DNA from: Linyphia triangularis
Taxonomy: Eukaryota > Arthropoda > Arachnida > Araneae > Linyphiidae
Reading direction: 5' to 3'
Assembly (NCBI GenBank): GCA_963978545.1
Contig: OZ021725.1
Coordinates: 9,737,346 to 9,801,345 of the forward strand
DNA: 64,000 nucleotides
Positions 34,309 to 45,156 of the stretch are shown here, piece by piece. The first letter of the stretch is position 1, and each line of letters begins with the position of its first letter. The translations under genes were made by a program, and so were the position numbers. A model generated the notes under the pieces. The model searched no databases, was not told the DNA's origin, and saw only the letters and a program-made list of their open reading frames with translations.

Positions 34309-34760
34309 TCGATTAACCGTCCCTCCTTTATCCGAAACTCTCTGTTAACCGGCAACCATTTAGTCGACATCAAAAATATCCCAAATGAGTAATAAATCAT
34401 TAATTCTTTTTTAAACCGTAATCTTTTCCCTTGCTCTAAAGTTATATAAGTAATGGTGAGGCTTTTGACTGTTTTTCTGAAGGACTGACAAGGTTAGAGC
34501 AACCTTCGGATGCAGTTCAAACTGAACTATTGCCTTCAAAAAGACTCCGGGATAGAGCAGCGAAACAAAGATTATCAAGATTATCGCAACAAAAACTCAT
34601 TTCCAACAATTATGTCATAAAAAAAACATTAAAAGTCCTGTATTCAATAAACGAAAATCATTAACTTTTTATTGTTTTTTACAACTCTCTTTTATCCGGA
34701 ATTTTCGCTTAACCGACCTACCTTTGGTCCGAATTAGTTCGGTTAATCGAGATTCTACTG
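34309..34760 (+). mobile_element. Tigger/pogo-like deletion derivative, copy 2
   Basis: Ends CAGTAGAACCTCGATTAACC and GGTTAATCGAGATTCTACTG, flanked by TA at 34307-34308 and 34761-34762. The C-terminal frame is intact on the plus strand (about 34450-34660), reading LTRLEQPSDAVQTELLPSKR and KQRLSRLSQQKLISNNYV. Confidence 0.85.
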
Positions 34761-34762
34761 TA

Positions 34763-35690
34763 TTATGTAATTTAACAAAGTCGACATTAAAACGTTAATT
34801 TTCAGTTTTCCTACTCTTCCAGCGAACGCTTAACTTTTCATATTCCTTTAACTTCCATCTTGAAAGCACAATTCATTTCGACAAATCAATCCTACCCTTC
34901 ACACAATCGTAATTAATTCTTACAAAAAATTTCTCCTTTGTAATGCGCCGATGACTATTTAAGCTTCATTTCAGATTTAAATTTTGAAAACCTCAGGTTT
35001 TTTCTGTTTTGAACCTCAGTAGAGAAACATCTGCGATTCGACAAATTCTTTGCAACCAAATCTATAATTGCGTTTTGTTCTAGCATTAAATTAAATGTGT
35101 ATTATCTATCTATAAAATTGACCTCTGATTGCTCTAGAAGCAATTATAAATATTAATTTCAAATAAACGCAGACTCAAGAAAAATCGAAATTTCGATTAT
35201 AATTTTTTTTTTTTTTTTATTTGTAGTATAATTCCGGAAGAAAGTCTAACAGTTCTGCCTTCTTTCTTTCATTTAAATGATATCTCTATGCAAAAAGGAA
35301 CATCGGAATTCACAGAAAAGTATTTCAAAACTCATTTCCGCTTGCAATAAAAAAAAAAATTAACTTTACGGAAGTCTTTATTACAATCAATTTAAATAAT
35401 TACAAGTCGGTTCGTAAATAACCTGAGCATTTAAAATTGCAAAGAAGATAATTTTTTGATAGTTGATCAGAGTGAGTTTCATTTCCTGAGGTAAATAAAA
35501 TTCCTAAGGTTTCCTCAATGTGCTTGCATTGTGTTTTTCTCTTTCCTATACTGCTGCCATCTACTGTATATCTTCATAACTTTCCAAAGTTTGGACTATT
35601 TCTAAATTTGTAACAACGGTTTTCAAACAAAGAACACAATATGTAATAGTAATCAAACTATAATAATACAATCCATAAAAGAGTTTCAAC
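34763..35690. other. Interval without recognised feature
   Basis: AT-rich, with a T17 run near 35203. There are no matches to the window's repeat families and no frame above 60 codons. Confidence 0.4.
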
Positions 35691-35901
35691 ATAAATCCAT
35701 TATATTGTCAATTTTTATATTCTCTAACAAAGCGCCGTTTCTGTTGCCAACGTGTGCTTGGTGTTGGCATCAAATTTTAAATATTAAAAACATCTCTATC
35801 AGCAAAATATAAGCCAACTACTTTTCAAAGTTTATTCATTAAAAATGAAAGGGAATGTATGCACTCACATCCCAATATCTTTTATCTATTCCGATTAAAA
35901 C

Positions 35902-35947
<46 letters not shown>

Positions 35948-35956
35948 TTTGTTTGT

Positions 35957-36023
<67 letters not shown>

Positions 36024-36380
36024 TTTGTTGTTTGTTTATTTATTTATATTTAGCTATTTATTTACTTGTTTGTCTATTTATTTATTTATTTATTTATTTA
36101 TTTATCAAAACAATTTTGGAAACAGGAAAGAATATCTTCAATCATCGGTTAAATGCTATTTCAGAGCGATTGGATGACGGCAAATTAGTTTATTAGAATT
36201 CCGTATAAGCGATTTTTTAGAGACAGTGACAGCCCCCGAAGTTTGATAGAATGCATTGTCATCGACATCGAATCTATCTGCTAAGTTTCAGATGGATTGA
36301 ATGACGGAAAGGGGATTAATTAAGAATCCGCAGATCGACGTACCCACGAAATTGAAGTTAATATAAGGAATTCGAAAAAA
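35691..36380 (+). mobile_element. R element, copy 6, with expanded TTTA tract
   Basis: R order from TCTAACAAAGCGCCGTTTCTG through CATCTCTATCAGCAAAATAT and the expanded tetranucleotide tract to GGAAACAGGAAAGAATATC and TTAATATAAGGAATTCG. Confidence 0.72.
35906..36109. repeat. (TTTA)n microsatellite
   Basis: About 200 bp of TTTA repeats with TTTG variants. All three forward frames are open here and encode a repetitive Ile/Tyr/Leu/Phe peptide, an artefact of the repeat. Confidence 0.95.
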
Positions 36381-37054
36381 TATAAAGATGAGTGATTGCA
36401 TAGCTTATTGAAACACAACTTGAAAGTGTAATTACAGCGCCATGCCTTATGATGACGTCATTGCATGCCTTGTATTCAGTCTGCGTCTTTGCTCCCTATG
36501 TATAATTTGTGAAAATTACGCTGATTACTGTTTACAAACTCAGAAGAAAAGAAAGAAAATGAAAAGAAAAATAATTTATTGCAGTAGTTTTCTTTTAGAA
36601 ATAGGAATGACCAGTGTAAATGAACTCTCTCTCTCTTTTTTTTTTTTTTTTTTTTTCATATTGAAAAGATTGCTAAAACGTCAGATTTTATTTTTAACAA
36701 TGCTTCGGAAATTAGACTTTATAAATGGAATGGATTAGGAACTGTGATTTTTGTCCCCCAATTTGTCTCCATAGATGGTACTCAATTTATTCCTTAATTC
36801 CATGTTTTAAACTAGATATTTTTTTATTCGTCTCTTCGCAAATTTACCTCGATATACGCTTTTTATACTGAAAAGACCCCCCTTTATTCTTTTCAACTAA
36901 AAATACTGTAAAATACACAGTAACGCCAGAAAAAACTGGTTCCGTCTCTTTATCACAAGAATATCTCCCCCTAGGTAGTCTAGTCTTGTCTTGACGTCAT
37001 CGACATCTTCAAACCCTATTTCTAACGTTTGCGGTTTCGGAAGCAAGAAAAAGT
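36381..37054. other. Interval without recognised feature
   Basis: Contains a CT-rich and T18 tract at 36628-36657. A 98-codon plus-strand frame at 36442 crosses the T tract and shows no known motif. Confidence 0.35.
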
Positions 37055-37062
37055 ATGCGGAT

Positions 37063-37578
37063 TAGAGGTCGGAAATATCGATCAAAATAAAAATCGATAC
37101 TATATCGTTGTATAGAAAAAAATATCGATTTATCGATGCATGATTTTATTTTATTTAATTTTCTAATTTGCCAGAAACGAAGTTTTTCTTAGCAAATTTC
37201 TACTTTTCATGAATTCATTCCAAAATTGTTTTAATAAAAATATTATAAAAATTGGTTTAATAAAATATATTATAAAAATTGTTTTATTAAATAAATTATA
37301 TTATCAATCAAAATAAATAAAATAAATTTGGATGTCAATGCATGAATTCACATTTATTTTTAAAGAAGAAATTTTGAAAAGTAGTAGTTTTAGTTTTGAA
37401 GTTTTTGAAAAGGGGAATAAAGAAAATACAAAAAAACACATGGAACTACAAAACGATCATCAAAAAAAACTAAAAATATTTGAAAATATCGATATATCGG
37501 TGACTTTTATCGATATTTTATGTATCGATATTTCTTTAAAAATATCGATAACAATATCGTCGTATCGATATATCGCCG
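37063..37578 (+). mobile_element. hAT-type MITE (TAGAGGTCGG family), copy 1
   Basis: The left end is TAGAGGTCGGAAATATCG. The interior near both ends is packed with ATCGATA palindromes. The right end stops at ATATATCGCCG, lacking the final ACCTCTA seen in other copies. An exact 8-bp duplication ATGCGGAT flanks it (37055-37062, 37579-37586), so the terminal bases were lost without loss of the duplication. Confidence 0.8.
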
Positions 37579-37607
37579 ATGCGGATTCTGATTCAGGAGA
37601 GCATAGA

Positions 37608-37790
37608 TTGGTTGGTTGTACTCAGATTATCTGGCGCCGTCAGCAACACGAGGGCTATAATGCGCCGAAACATTTCGTCATTTAACAAACCAACATACAT
37701 TTACAAACACCCATGCCAACACGGGACTCGGAACCAGCAACCTCGCGGTCTAGAAGCCAGCACGCTAACCACTATACCGTTTGGTCGGCC
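37608..37790 (-). mobile_element. SINE1, copy m
   Basis: A perfect 13-bp duplication AGGAGAGCATAGA lies at 37595-37607 and 37791-37803. It inserted into the mariner relic just right of the hAT MITE. Confidence 0.94.
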
Positions 37791-37803
37791 AGGAGAGCAT
37801 AGA

Positions 37804-38068
37804 AGATTATTTATCTCCACAACCTCATGATAGGCCAAAACCGCAATGGCAACGCAATGTGGGCATATCTTACGGGTAAAAGAAGTCTTTCGATAAGAAC
37901 TTCTTCATAAAACTTCTCAGAAAAACAAGTCGATGGAATCGAAGATGGTTTGAGGATGTCAAAGCCATCAAGAAAACCGTGACGTCAGGATTGAAGACCA
38001 TTTCGAAAGAGTACTTTAAAAGTTCTCTTGCAGGAGTCGCAAATGAAGATTATTTTGAAGCATATTAG
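37804..38068 (+). pseudogene. Mariner-type transposase C-terminal relic
   Basis: A frame at 37928-38066 reads RWNRRWFEDVKAIKKTV, LKTISKEYFKSSLAGV and NEDYFEAY, then a stop. The pattern F-x-[DS]V-x-x-I...LK-x-I...F followed by a terminal DYFE resembles the C-terminal end of Tc1/mariner transposases, which often close with GDYFEGD. The W..R...C segment expected between is shortened. The frame upstream is broken by stops and shifts, and the hAT MITE and SINE1 m are inserted in the 5' continuation. The DDD/DDE catalytic region is not visible. It is non-functional. Confidence 0.42.
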
Positions 38069-38221
38069 ATGGGCATGTAATTCGCGTAATATTTTCTGAA
38101 CTTATTAGATCAGTCCTGAAAATAACTAATCGCACCTTGCAGTCAGGGAATTATGTGGAATTTTTTTTATCGAGAACAACACATTTTTGCGATATATGCT
38201 ACGATATCTATTTATATTTAA

Positions 38222-38636
38222 AAGGAAGCTCTACTAAGGATAATTCCCTATACTGGCCATGTTAAAATCATCTATCCCAGTGCATTTAGAAACTACTTTC
38301 TACAACCACCTTGACATTTGGTGAGTAGGTACGGAAATGACCACTTCATGAAATGACATGAATTAAAAACTAGAAAATAGCGTCTAATATATTTTATTTT
38401 ATATTCGAAATCCTTACGCAGTGGCTCCACCTGGTTTCGTCTTTTGCTATTCTAATTTTCATTTATGACAGATATACATTAAATGAAAACTATTTATGTC
38501 ATTTCATGAAGTGATCTTTTTCGTACCTAATACTCACCAAATGTCAAGGTGGTTGTAGAAAGTAGTTTCTAAATGCACTGGGCTAGAAGATTGTAACATA
38601 GCGAGTATATGGAATGTTCCTTAGTAGGTCTTCCTT
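38222..38636. mobile_element. Foldback element FB420, intact copy
   Basis: A 415-bp imperfect palindrome with ends AAGGAAGCTCTACTAAGG and CCTTAGTAGGTCTTCCTT, flanked by TTAA (38218-38221, 38637-38640). Paired arm blocks include TGCATTTAGAAACTACTTTC and AAATGTCAAGGTGGTTGTAG. Non-coding. Confidence 0.82.
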
Positions 38637-38678
38637 TTAACAAAATAACATTGGTGGTAACTAACAACTAAACCACTA

Positions 38679-38917
38679 TACTAAACTTCAACTTAACTTG
38701 ACATCACTAGACGGTAGATCGTCACAGTGCTCATAAGAATTTAATCCATTTTGGCGGCGTGAAAGCATAATGTTCTCCAAACCACAATCCTGTAGAGAAC
38801 AAAAGTTTATAAGGTTTGGCGAGAGTTATGTCTTCATTCCACTAAAATGGATTAATTGCTCATGAGCACGGTGAAGATCTATCGTCTAGTGATATCAAGT
38901 TAAGTTGGAGTTTAGTA
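38679..38917. mobile_element. Foldback MITE FB240, copy 2
   Basis: 239 bp, TACTAAACTTCAAC... to ...GTTGGAGTTTAGTA. TA precedes it; the right TA is mutated to GA. The interior is inverted relative to copies 1 and 3, as expected for a palindrome whose loop can occur in either orientation. Confidence 0.78.
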
Positions 38918-38933
38918 GAGTAAGGATTTGAAT

Positions 38934-39155
38934 TAGAGGTCGGCGATATATCGATACGACGATATTTTCATCTATATTTCTAAAAAAATATCGATATTAA
39001 AAATATCGATAAAAGTCACCGATATATCGATATTTTCAAACATTTTTAGTTTTTTGATGATCGTTTTGTTGTTCCATGTGTTTTTTTCGATTTTCTTTAT
39101 TCCCTTTTCAAAAATTTCAAAACTAAAGTTTGAACTTGGCTGAGAGGCAGTTAAA
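38934..39155 (-). mobile_element. hAT-type MITE (TAGAGGTCGG family), fragment
   Basis: The right terminus on the minus strand begins TAGAGGTCGGCGATATATCG on the plus strand. It continues to GGCTGAGAGGCAGTTAAAAT and is truncated there. Confidence 0.72.
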
Positions 39156-39435
39156 ATGTCACCAATATTCAATATTTTGCCGTACACTCAAAAGCTATTG
39201 AAAATTATCTACATTTGTCTTAAAATCACTGCACTAATTAAGCGAAAATATTACTTCCTTTTTTTTTTTTGTAATAGATTATCCTTAATAGGACTTCCTT
39301 TCAACGTTATTTGGGCAATTCTCTGCTGTAAGTACGAGATATTTTAGCTCTTTTTTTCTAATCGTAAACAAATTGGAATTCTAAAATCATTATCAATCTA
39401 GAAATTATGCTTTTGTTTTATAATGTTCTACTTCT

Positions 39436-39599
39436 TGACAAAGTTGTATGGAAAAATAATTATTTTAACTAGGTCAAACATGCATTTATATCGTCTGACG
39501 CACGGGACAATGACTTGTTCCGTGCGTCAGACGATATAAATGCATATTTGACCTAGTTAAAATAATTATTTTTCCATACAACTTTGTCACCAAGTAATA
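39436..39599. repeat. 164-bp near-perfect palindrome
   Basis: Arms of about 75 nt match with very few mismatches around a short loop (CAATGACTTG region). The innermost arm is CTGACGCACGGGACA / TGTTCCGTGCGTCAG and the outermost TGACAAAGTTGTATGG / CCATACAACTTTGTCA. Weak pairing continues outward. No flanking duplication can be assigned. Confidence 0.85.
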
Positions 39600-39668
39600 T
39601 GATATAAAATGGAACATAACTATTAAATTCATCTTAATTTAATAGTTTTTATCTGTTTACGAGTAGAA

Positions 39669-39829
39669 CTAGGAGGGATGTGGAACATCGTACAACTTTC
39701 AAATACACTATAATACTGATATGGATTTGTGTCATTTACCGTCTGCTTGTTTTCATAATTCATTCAGAAGAAATGGTCAATTTGGCGATATTTTTGGCGA
39801 TAATTCTTGTATGGGTCTATTAAAAGAAG

Positions 39830-39861
<32 letters not shown>

Positions 39862-40440
39862 AGAAAAAAAAACACATCGCCAAAATTGTGATTTTGGCGA
39901 TGTACTTTTCGATAATCCTTATATTATCCTTTATTATAAGTGAAACTGAGGGGAGAAGAAAAAACGATCGTTGATGAGGTTTTCTCAAGAAAAGAGAACT
40001 CTGTGTTAAAGGCATTCGTTTTTCAATTTTTTACGCCATTAAAGCATTTTTACGGGATTTTCAGAGGGTCTTAGAACACCTTAAGGGGCATTAGCACAGC
40101 GATTTTTATCGGAATCGTTGTAGCTGTTTTTTAGCAATCATTAAAAAACATTATATTTTCAATGGCGACTACCTTATGCGAATCCGTGATTTTGATGAAA
40201 ACCTTAACGGTAGGTCCTTGGGCCATCACCAGTCTGCTCACCAAATTTGAACATCGTAGGTCAATTTTTTTGGGAGTTATGCTGACCACAGACAGACATT
40301 TTTTCTAGATCACTTTTTTGAAATCAAGGTGTTCCAAAACGTGGAGAAATGCAAAAAGAAACAAACAAATGCTATACTTTTTTTTGACAGAATGCTATAC
40401 TTTCATTACCCTATGTTTAATACATTTGGGTAATTGAAGA
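39669..40440 (+). mobile_element. M element, copy 8 (reference copy)
   Basis: M order: start CTAGGGGTGTGGAACATCGC-like; CAACTTTCAATTACACTATAA; TTTGGCGATATTTTTGGCGA; an A-rich gap; TGAAACTGAG..GAGAAG; CTCTGTGTTAAAGGCATTCG; TTTTTACGCCATTAAAGC; GCGATTTT..ATCGTT; GGTAGGTCC.TGGCCATCACC; TTATGCTGACCACAGACAG; TTTTTTCTAGATCACTTTTT. It then ends in an inverted repeat CTTTCATTACCCTATG / CATATGGGTAATTGAAAG. The start contains ACTTTCAATTAC, the inverse of the last 12 bp. The class is unknown: no coding and no consistent duplication was found. Confidence 0.75.
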
Positions 40441-40462
40441 GCCAAAATGTCCCGTGCGTCAG

Positions 40463-40872
40463 CCAGAGAATTTCCCATTTCTTTGCAGTTAAGTTTTCTG
40501 GTTAGCGACGACTGATGGTTGCACGCTAACTGATAAGTATCTGTTTTTCTCATTACATGAAAGTATACAGCAATCAAGTCGGAATGACAACTCTTGCTTA
40601 AAACTCATCAACACAATTTTGCTTCCTAAGCTGTTAAAACAAACCTGGAATGAAAATAAAAAAAAAAAGAACTGTGGCCTACTGTATTATGAGAATTTTT
40701 GCGAGTAGTAAATCTATTCACTTATATATTCTTGGAATTGTAAATATTATTGTAATTAGGTGCTATTGACATGAGTAGAAAGCACCCAGAAGGTAAGTTT
40801 GGTAGTAACCTATTAGGGAAGTTACCTATTAGATTTGTTCTGATAAACTGAGCTAAGTAGCGGATATCTAAG
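40463..40872. other. Interval without recognised feature
   Basis: Non-repetitive AT-rich sequence with no supported frame. The preceding 15 bp (40448-40462) repeat the TGTCCCGTGCGTCAG core of the palindrome at 39436. Confidence 0.4.
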
Positions 40873-40884
40873 TTTAAATGATGG

Positions 40885-41184
40885 TTGGTTGGTTGTTTTC
40901 AGATTATCTGGCGCCGTCAGCAACACGAGGGCTATAATGCGCCGAAACATTCGTCATTAGACAAGCCAACATACATTTACAAACACCCATGCCTTACACG
41001 CGGGACTCAGAAACCGCAACGTATTTCATTAAGTTTTGGGGGTTGAGTTGCTATATTCAAGTTTCTATTACTCTTTGGTGGTCGATTTTGATGGTTACTG
41101 CCGTCCGCATTCAACCAATTTGTCAATTTTCAAGAAGATTCGGACTAGAAGCTAGCCCGCTAACCACTATACCGTTTGATCGGC
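40885..41184 (-). mobile_element. SINE1, copy n, with internal 120-bp insertion
   Basis: A perfect 12-bp duplication TTTAAATGATGG lies at 40873-40884 and 41185-41196. At 300 bp it is about 120 bp longer than other copies. Extra sequence (about 41021-41143) splits the tRNA-like head between the B box and the GACTAGAAGCTAGC block. Confidence 0.88.
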
Positions 41185-41249
41185 TTTAAATGATGGAATA
41201 AATGTTTAAATCTTATTAACTGAAAATTCAGTTTATATTTTTCAGTTAA

Positions 41250-41440
41250 CCCTTTGCACTCCAGTGGCGCCTCTCAGGCGCCACACGATTGGATGCCAAA
41301 CCACGAGAGGACCATTAGGTGTGATGCGGAAATTCGATGCAAGGCCAATGACTGTGTTTAGTTTCTATGAAGCAAATCCATAAACACCAGCCGAACCTAA
41401 AATGTCTCGAGTTGCTGAAAAAGGCCTGGAGTGCAAAGGG
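41250..41440. mobile_element. piggyBac-like MITE, copy 1
   Basis: 191 bp with inverted ends CCCTTTGCACTCCAG and CTGGAGTGCAAAGGG. The left end is followed by the palindrome TGGCGCCTCTCAGGCGCCA. Flanked by TTAA (41246-41249, 41441-41444). It is nearly identical to 58955-59158. Confidence 0.9.
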
Positions 41441-41865
41441 TTAATTGTTTTTTTTTTTACTGCACCCTTTATATTAACTACGATTTCGTGTGTTGCTGGA
41501 CAAATCTGCGGAACCAAAATATTCTACTTGTCGTCATGCAATCGAGCTGAAACGTGGCAGATAGGTTCGATGTCGATGACAATGCATTCTATCAAATTTT
41601 GGGGCTGTCACTAAAAGGTCCCTTTTACGGAATACTAATAAATCAACCTGCCGTCATCCAATCGCTTTAAAATCATCAATGAAACGACCATTGTTGAAAC
41701 TCTTTCCTGTCGCCAATTTTTTTTTAATAAATAAATTATAACATTACTTCAGTCAGAATAAATAAATGATGTTTGGATGACGTTCATTTTTAATAAATAA
41801 ATTTTGAAACGTAGTTTGCCGCACATTTTGCTGATAGAAATGTTTTTGATATCGGCACTGTGTTA

Positions 41866-42531
41866 TAGTCCGAGAGGCGATTGCAATTTTTGGACCCCAT
41901 CGAACATCATTCTGAAATTTTTATAGAAATTGGAGAAAAGTGAGTAGATTACGAATCCACTGGTCTGCCGTGGCAACAAAAATAGCCGAAACTGATTGAA
42001 AATCGACTTGGAATGAGTTGAACTAAAATCCGATTGCCAAATATGTCACAACTTGCCAAAAAGAGAACAAACTTTTTCGTCTGGCAACCCACTGCATTTT
42101 GATTTTCAATGAGAAACAGCGTAAACGATTTCTGATCTCTGGTTCGGAAAATTTGTATCTTTTAAAGGTAAGGCAAATTGGCGATATTAGTTATGTCATC
42201 AGTGACGTAATGTTTATTGCCAACTTAGCCCCCTTTTAATAGATGCAAGTAGACCGTCGCCAGATGTCTGAATCGTCTGCAACCTTCTTAATTGAAAATT
42301 AAAGAGTGAGGGTTTCCAAATAAAAAAAATGCTCATTATTTGCCAAGTTATGGCGCATTTGGCAATTGGATTTAGTTCAACTTATTAAAAGTCGATTTTT
42401 GACCAGTTTCGGCCATTTTTTGCCACGGCAGACCAGTGGATTCGTAATCTACTCACTTTTCTCTAATTTCTATAAAAAAATTCAGAATGATGTTCGATGG
42501 GGTCCAAAAATTGCAATCGCCTCTCAGACTA
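41866..42531. mobile_element. H MITE, copy 7 (reference copy)
   Basis: 666 bp, from TAGTCCGAGAGGCGATTGC to GCAATCGCCTCTCAGACTA, with terminal inverted repeats of about 165 bp (for example CCACTGGTCTGCCGTGGCA). It is flanked by TTA at 41863-41865 and 42532-42534. Other R copies read GTGTTAATGAAT at this point, which is the empty site and proves a 3-bp duplication. A 3-bp T-N-A target with long TIRs fits a PIF/Harbinger-type transposase best. Non-coding. Confidence 0.92.
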
Positions 42532-43129
42532 TTAATGAATATAAAAATTGACAATGCCTATAACGGATTTTTTAAAGTTTTGTTTTTATGAGTTATATTA
42601 TTTATTAAATACTTTACATTAACTTCGATTTTGTGTGTTTGTGTCTGTTGGACAAACCTGCGAGACCAAATCAGCCCACTTGCCGTCATACAATCGGTTT
42701 AAAGCTTGGCTGATAGATTTGATGTCGATTAAAATGCATTCTATCAAATTTTGGGAACGCGAACTGTCACTAAAAGATCGCTTTTACACATGCTTCTATT
42801 TTCGGAGTACTAATAAATCAACTTGACAGTCATCTAATCGTTCTGAAATTTGACATATATATTTGTTGTCAATAAGATTGCACTATATAAAATTTCGGGA
42901 GCTGTCACTGTCACTAAAAGGTCGCTTTTACACTCGCTTCTATTATCACTTGGGATTGCTAATGAGCAAACTTCCCTTCATCCAATCGAACTGAAACTTT
43001 GAAACTTGGCTGGTAAACTCATTGTCGATGACAATGCTATCTATCAAGTTTTGGTACTGTCACGCAAAGAACGCTTTTACACGCGTTTCTATTGCCTTAA
43101 CTCAGACTTACCAGTTTTTACTAATATAC

Positions 43130-43816
43130 TGTTGCGGGGATGGATTCGAAAGATTTGAAGGCAAGGCAGATCAAAACTTGCAGAAATTTATTCCGATATA
43201 ACTCCAGAACTTCTCGTTCTAGTAGACTCAATACCTTCACACAACAATAGAGCAGAAAACAGCAGTTAAAAACTTGACAACACAACTGCTACAAATCGAC
43301 GCAAAAGACAATACAATACTGTTCGCTTTTAGAACTACTCTGAATGCTCACTAAGAGACAGCTAACTCAGTAACTCCAGTCAACTAACTGAATAAACTAA
43401 CTCCCCCGCTCTCTTGGCCGGCTTATATAGGAAAGTCAATCCTTCGTGAATTTTCTAGAGATAGAAATTTGGAGGACTTTCCAGATCGTAGTCGAAAAGT
43501 CTTATACATGTACATGGGGACCGAAAATGTCATCAAATGGTCGCCAAGTTTGGCGACATTTGGCGATAAAAATTAGTCATCAAAACCGTCGCCAATTTGG
43601 CGAGATTGTCATTACCATAATGTTAAATGCCCTGCTCCTTGTAAAACTCGCTTCCCAGCGTTATCTCTGTAAAACTCGTTATCAAGCATTAAGACACATA
43701 TTGCAGGGAAGCCAAGTAAAGAACTCTTGCACTGCCTTATGCGAAGTGTACATAAATTTATCTTTTTACATAATTAATGCTACGAAATATTTACAAATAT
43801 ACAGAAATTCGTAACA
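43130..43816 (-). mobile_element. Solo LTR of an LTR retrotransposon
   Basis: On the minus strand it begins TGTTACGAATTTCTG and ends CATCCCCGCAACA (687 bp, TG...CA). It is flanked by ATAC on both sides (43126-43129, 43817-43820). Minus-strand signals in the right order are a TATATAAGCC box (complement of 43421-43429) followed about 230 bp later by AATAAA (complement of 43187-43192). No gag/pol or second LTR is present, so it arose by LTR-LTR recombination. A 4-bp duplication fits Ty3/gypsy or Bel-Pao. Confidence 0.75.
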
Positions 43817-45156
43817 ATACTAAGCTTAATTCAAGCATGCACAATTTGCTATATTTCATGACTGAAACTTTACCCTATTAAGATGGACGAGGCAAAATAT
43901 TATCGGAGGGCTAATTAACCCACTTTCCGTCTTCCAATACGGCTGAATCTTAGCAAATAGACTCGTTATGGATGACAATGTATTTCATCAAGTTTTGGGG
44001 GCAAAAGCGAAGTTAGTAAATAGTTCAGAATGGATCTTATGATCTTAGTTGTCAAACACTACGAAAACTCAATTTAAGCTCAATAAGTTGCAACTGCACT
44101 TAAAAACTGACATTGCATATAAAGGTTTTATATTAAATTCGGGGTTATTATAAAATCCTTTCTATTAACTTTGATTTTTTGTGTGGCGATGTGGCTATCA
44201 GGGGAATCTGTGGAGGCTTAATTTACCCACTTGCCATCATCCTTTCCGGCTGAAACATGACAGACAGATTCGTTGTCTATGATAAATGCATTCCACCAAA
44301 CTTTGGGGGTTGTCACTAGGGATGGAACGGATATCCGGCAAATATCCGATATCCGGCATATCCGGCTGATTTTTCAATATCCGAAACCCCGTCGGATATC
44401 CGATTTGAAATACCGGACATCCGATAATTTCATTCGGATATCCGGCCACCAGGTATCCACAAGAAATAATTTTTTGCAAAAAATAGTGATCTTTTGCGGA
44501 CAAAGGGGACACCGCATCCTATACTTTTTTTTTCTTGGACATAAACTGCAGTCAAGTTAGAAAACAAAAAAGTTCCTTCTTGAGAACTATGCTTTCGCAT
44601 ATCCCTAACTTCAGAGATGTGCTAGGGCGCCGAGTTGATAAGCATAAACCATTCCTCCAATCTTTTTCCATACACATCCTTCATACGTGTTTTGCAATAT
44701 GTTCTTTTCATTCCAAGTTTATGATCTGATTAATTCCAGATGTTATATTTGAATGCTTCTCCATAAAACACCAACCGAAATTCTAATAAATAGTACTTTT
44801 TTTCCATAACATAAGGTACTTGTTAAGAGTTTTAGTTTTATACTCACTTTCTCCTTTTTTTCTGACATTTGCTAGCGAGTAAAAAGCAATAAATAGCTAA
44901 TGCGCACTCCTCAATGCTTTTTTTTTTGCTCTATCGACGATAATACCCTACCCTTTTATGCTCTGAATGGTACGGTCTAATTTCTGATTTTTCATTGGCA
45001 GAAGTTGAAAGCTGGTATATTTTTTCTGACGTAAAATGAAGTATTGTTATTTTTAGGTCTTTAACGCAGCGCCATAATGTGGAATTATATTTAGCTCTCT
45101 AGAATGTCTTGAATCATAGTTTTCTCCAGTTACAATCCAATTTATGATTTTTAATA

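Noticed and set aside
35855..36196. Long Ile/Tyr/Leu/Phe-repeat open frames (up to 113 codons)
   Set aside because: They are translations of the TTTA microsatellite in all three frames.
37332..37685. 117-codon plus-strand frame
   Set aside because: It runs from the hAT-type MITE into SINE1 m and is explained by both repeats.
37056..38920. Regularly spaced ATCGATAT palindromes as a CRISPR-like or protein-operator array
   Set aside because: They are subterminal repeats of hAT-type MITEs that recur with the element at three other sites.
43446..43814. 122-codon plus-strand frame
   Set aside because: It lies antisense within the solo LTR and shows no conserved motif.
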